A stretch of DNA of 6,489 nt from an uncultured Collinsella sp. (GTDB taxonomy: Bacteria > Actinomycetota > Coriobacteriia > Coriobacteriales > Coriobacteriaceae): positions 1-6,489 of the forward strand of contig USKV01000091.1 of the NCBI GenBank assembly GCA_900555355.1. The letters run 5' to 3'. Both the position numbers and the translations under genes were made by a program. Shown piece by piece: positions 5,587-6,489 of the stretch. The notes beneath the pieces were generated by a model. The model saw nothing but the letters and a program-made list of their open reading frames with translations, was not told the DNA's origin and searched no databases. Every line of letters starts with the position of its first letter. Positions within the stretch are counted from its first letter, which is position 1.

Positions 5587-5591
5587 AGGAG
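5587..5591 (+). promoter_or_regulatory. Ribosome-binding site of the P1 peptidase gene
   Basis: AGGAG lies six bases before ATG 5598. It is the strongest ribosome site in the window and fixes the start of the incomplete downstream gene. Confidence 0.85.
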
Positions 5592-5597
5592 TTAAAC

Positions 5598-6489
5598 ATG
5601 GATACACTGCTCGAGGCCATTGACGTCTGCAATGTCGATGGCTTTTGCTATGGCAACTATACGGACGAGGAGGCCGGCACCGGTTGCACCGTAATCGTGG
5701 CACCCGAGGGCGCCACCGGCGGTGTTGACGTTCGCGGCGGTGCACCGGCATCGCGCGAGACCGACCTGCTGCGTCCCGAGAACACCGTGGACAAGGTCCA
5801 CGCCGTCTGCCTTTCGGGTGGATCGGCCTTTGGTCTGGAGGCCGCAAGCGGCGTCGCCCGCGAGCTCGAGAGCCGCGGCATCGGCCTTCCCGTCGGCCCC
5901 ACGCAGGTGCCCATCGTGTGCTCCAGCTGCATCTTCGACCTCGCCTTTGGCGACCCCACCGTACGCCCCGACATTGAGGCTGGCATCTCCGCCGTGCGCG
6001 AGGCGCTCGACAATACCCCCACCACGCTCGAGCAGGGCAATGTGGGCGCCGGCACCGGCGCCACTGTAGGCAAGCTCATGGGGCCTGCCACCTGCATGAA
6101 GGCCGGCCTTGGCACTGCCGCCGTGGCGCTCGGTCCCGTCAAGGTGGGCGCCGTGGTCTCGGTCAACGCCTGCGGCAACATCGTCGACCCCTTCACTGGC
6201 GAGTGGGTAGCCGGCATGCGCGCCGCAGCCGATAGCGACCAGATTGTCGACATGGATCTCGCCGCCTTTGCCGCCGCCGAATCTATGCAGATGCCGCTCG
6301 ACCGCACCAACACCACCATCAGCTGCATCGTCACCAACGTGGAACTCACTAAGGCACAAGCCACCAAGGTCTCCCAGATGGCAGCAGATGCCTACGCGCA
6401 CGCCATCCGCCCCACACACACCACCAACGACGGCGACACTATCTACACCCTCGCCAGCGGCAAACTGGGCGCCCAGGCAAGCGCCGCCG
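5598..6489 (+). CDS. P1 family peptidase (DmpA/NylC-type), 3' end outside the window
   Basis: This open frame has no stop before the window edge: 297 complete codons are present, and the family's usual 310-350 aa suggests only the last few tens of residues are missing. Members are N-terminal-nucleophile hydrolases (L-aminopeptidase/D-amidase/esterase DmpA, beta-peptidyl aminopeptidase BapA, nylon oligomer hydrolase NylC) that cut themselves into two subunits. Seen: RGGAPASRETDLL (46-58), LSGGSAFGL (72-80), GNVGAGTGATVGK (147-159) and NTTIS from N238. By family precedent, cleavage should fall between N238 and T239, freeing Thr as the nucleophile, as in NylC. DGDTIYTLASG near the end is also typical. 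There is no signal peptide, so it is probably cytoplasmic. Nine cysteines are visible, including VCSSC where relatives usually have Pro/Ala. The natural substrate is unknown. Its own ribosome site and the hairpins before it suggest a transcription unit separate from maf. Confidence 0.9.
   Translation, partial: MDTLLEAIDVCNVDGFCYGNYTDEEAGTGCTVIVAPEGATGGVDVRGGAPASRETDLLRPENTVDKVHAVCLSGGSAFGLEAASGVARELESRGIGLPVGPTQVPIVCSSCIFDLAFGDPTVRPDIEAGISAVREALDNTPTTLEQGNVGAGTGATVGKLMGPATCMKAGLGTAAVALGPVKVGAVVSVNACGNIVDPFTGEWVAGMRAAADSDQIVDMDLAAFAAAESMQMPLDRTNTTISCIVTNVELTKAQATKVSQMAADAYAHAIRPTHTTNDGDTIYTLASGKLGAQASAA

Overview
This 6.5 kb window looks like ordinary chromosome from a GC-rich, gut-type actinobacterium. 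The coding style (GAG, CTC and GGC favoured, GC clearly above 60% in the genes) and the gene set best fit the Coriobacteriia, with Collinsella or a close relative as my best guess. That guess is recognition, not a database result. All five genes lie on the + strand.

Layout. Positions 1-445 contain no gene I can support. This stretch is strikingly AT-rich in its middle (about 31% GC over 81-260 by my count) and holds several short repeats, a possible terminator and a candidate promoter. Next come: a class 1 polyphosphate kinase with an unusual C-terminal extension (446-2854); a strong intrinsic terminator (2864-2908); a TrmA/RlmD-family 23S rRNA uracil-C5 methyltransferase with TRAM domain and Fe-S cysteines (2956-4269); a DJ-1/PfpI-family protein (4376-4918) whose stop overlaps the start of a Maf nucleotide pyrophosphatase (4915-5496); a hairpin-rich 101-base leader; and a P1-family (DmpA/NylC-type) self-processing peptidase (5598 to the window edge, incomplete).

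How the genes relate. The DJ-1-like protein and Maf are the only clearly coupled pair (ATGA overlap). Both belong to families linked to clearing damaged metabolites or nucleotides, so a small 'house-cleaning' operon is reasonable. The kinase, the rRNA methyltransferase and the peptidase appear to be separate transcription units. Each is preceded by a terminator-like hairpin and/or a -10-like element.

Novelty. I see no phage, transposon, CRISPR, RNA gene or defence cassette, and nothing that amounts to a clearly new system. The points most worth a second look are the roughly 97-residue Pro/Glu-rich linker plus basic amphipathic tail on the polyphosphate kinase, the repeat-bearing AT-rich control region in front of it, the DJ-1/Maf coupling, and the structured leader of the peptidase gene.
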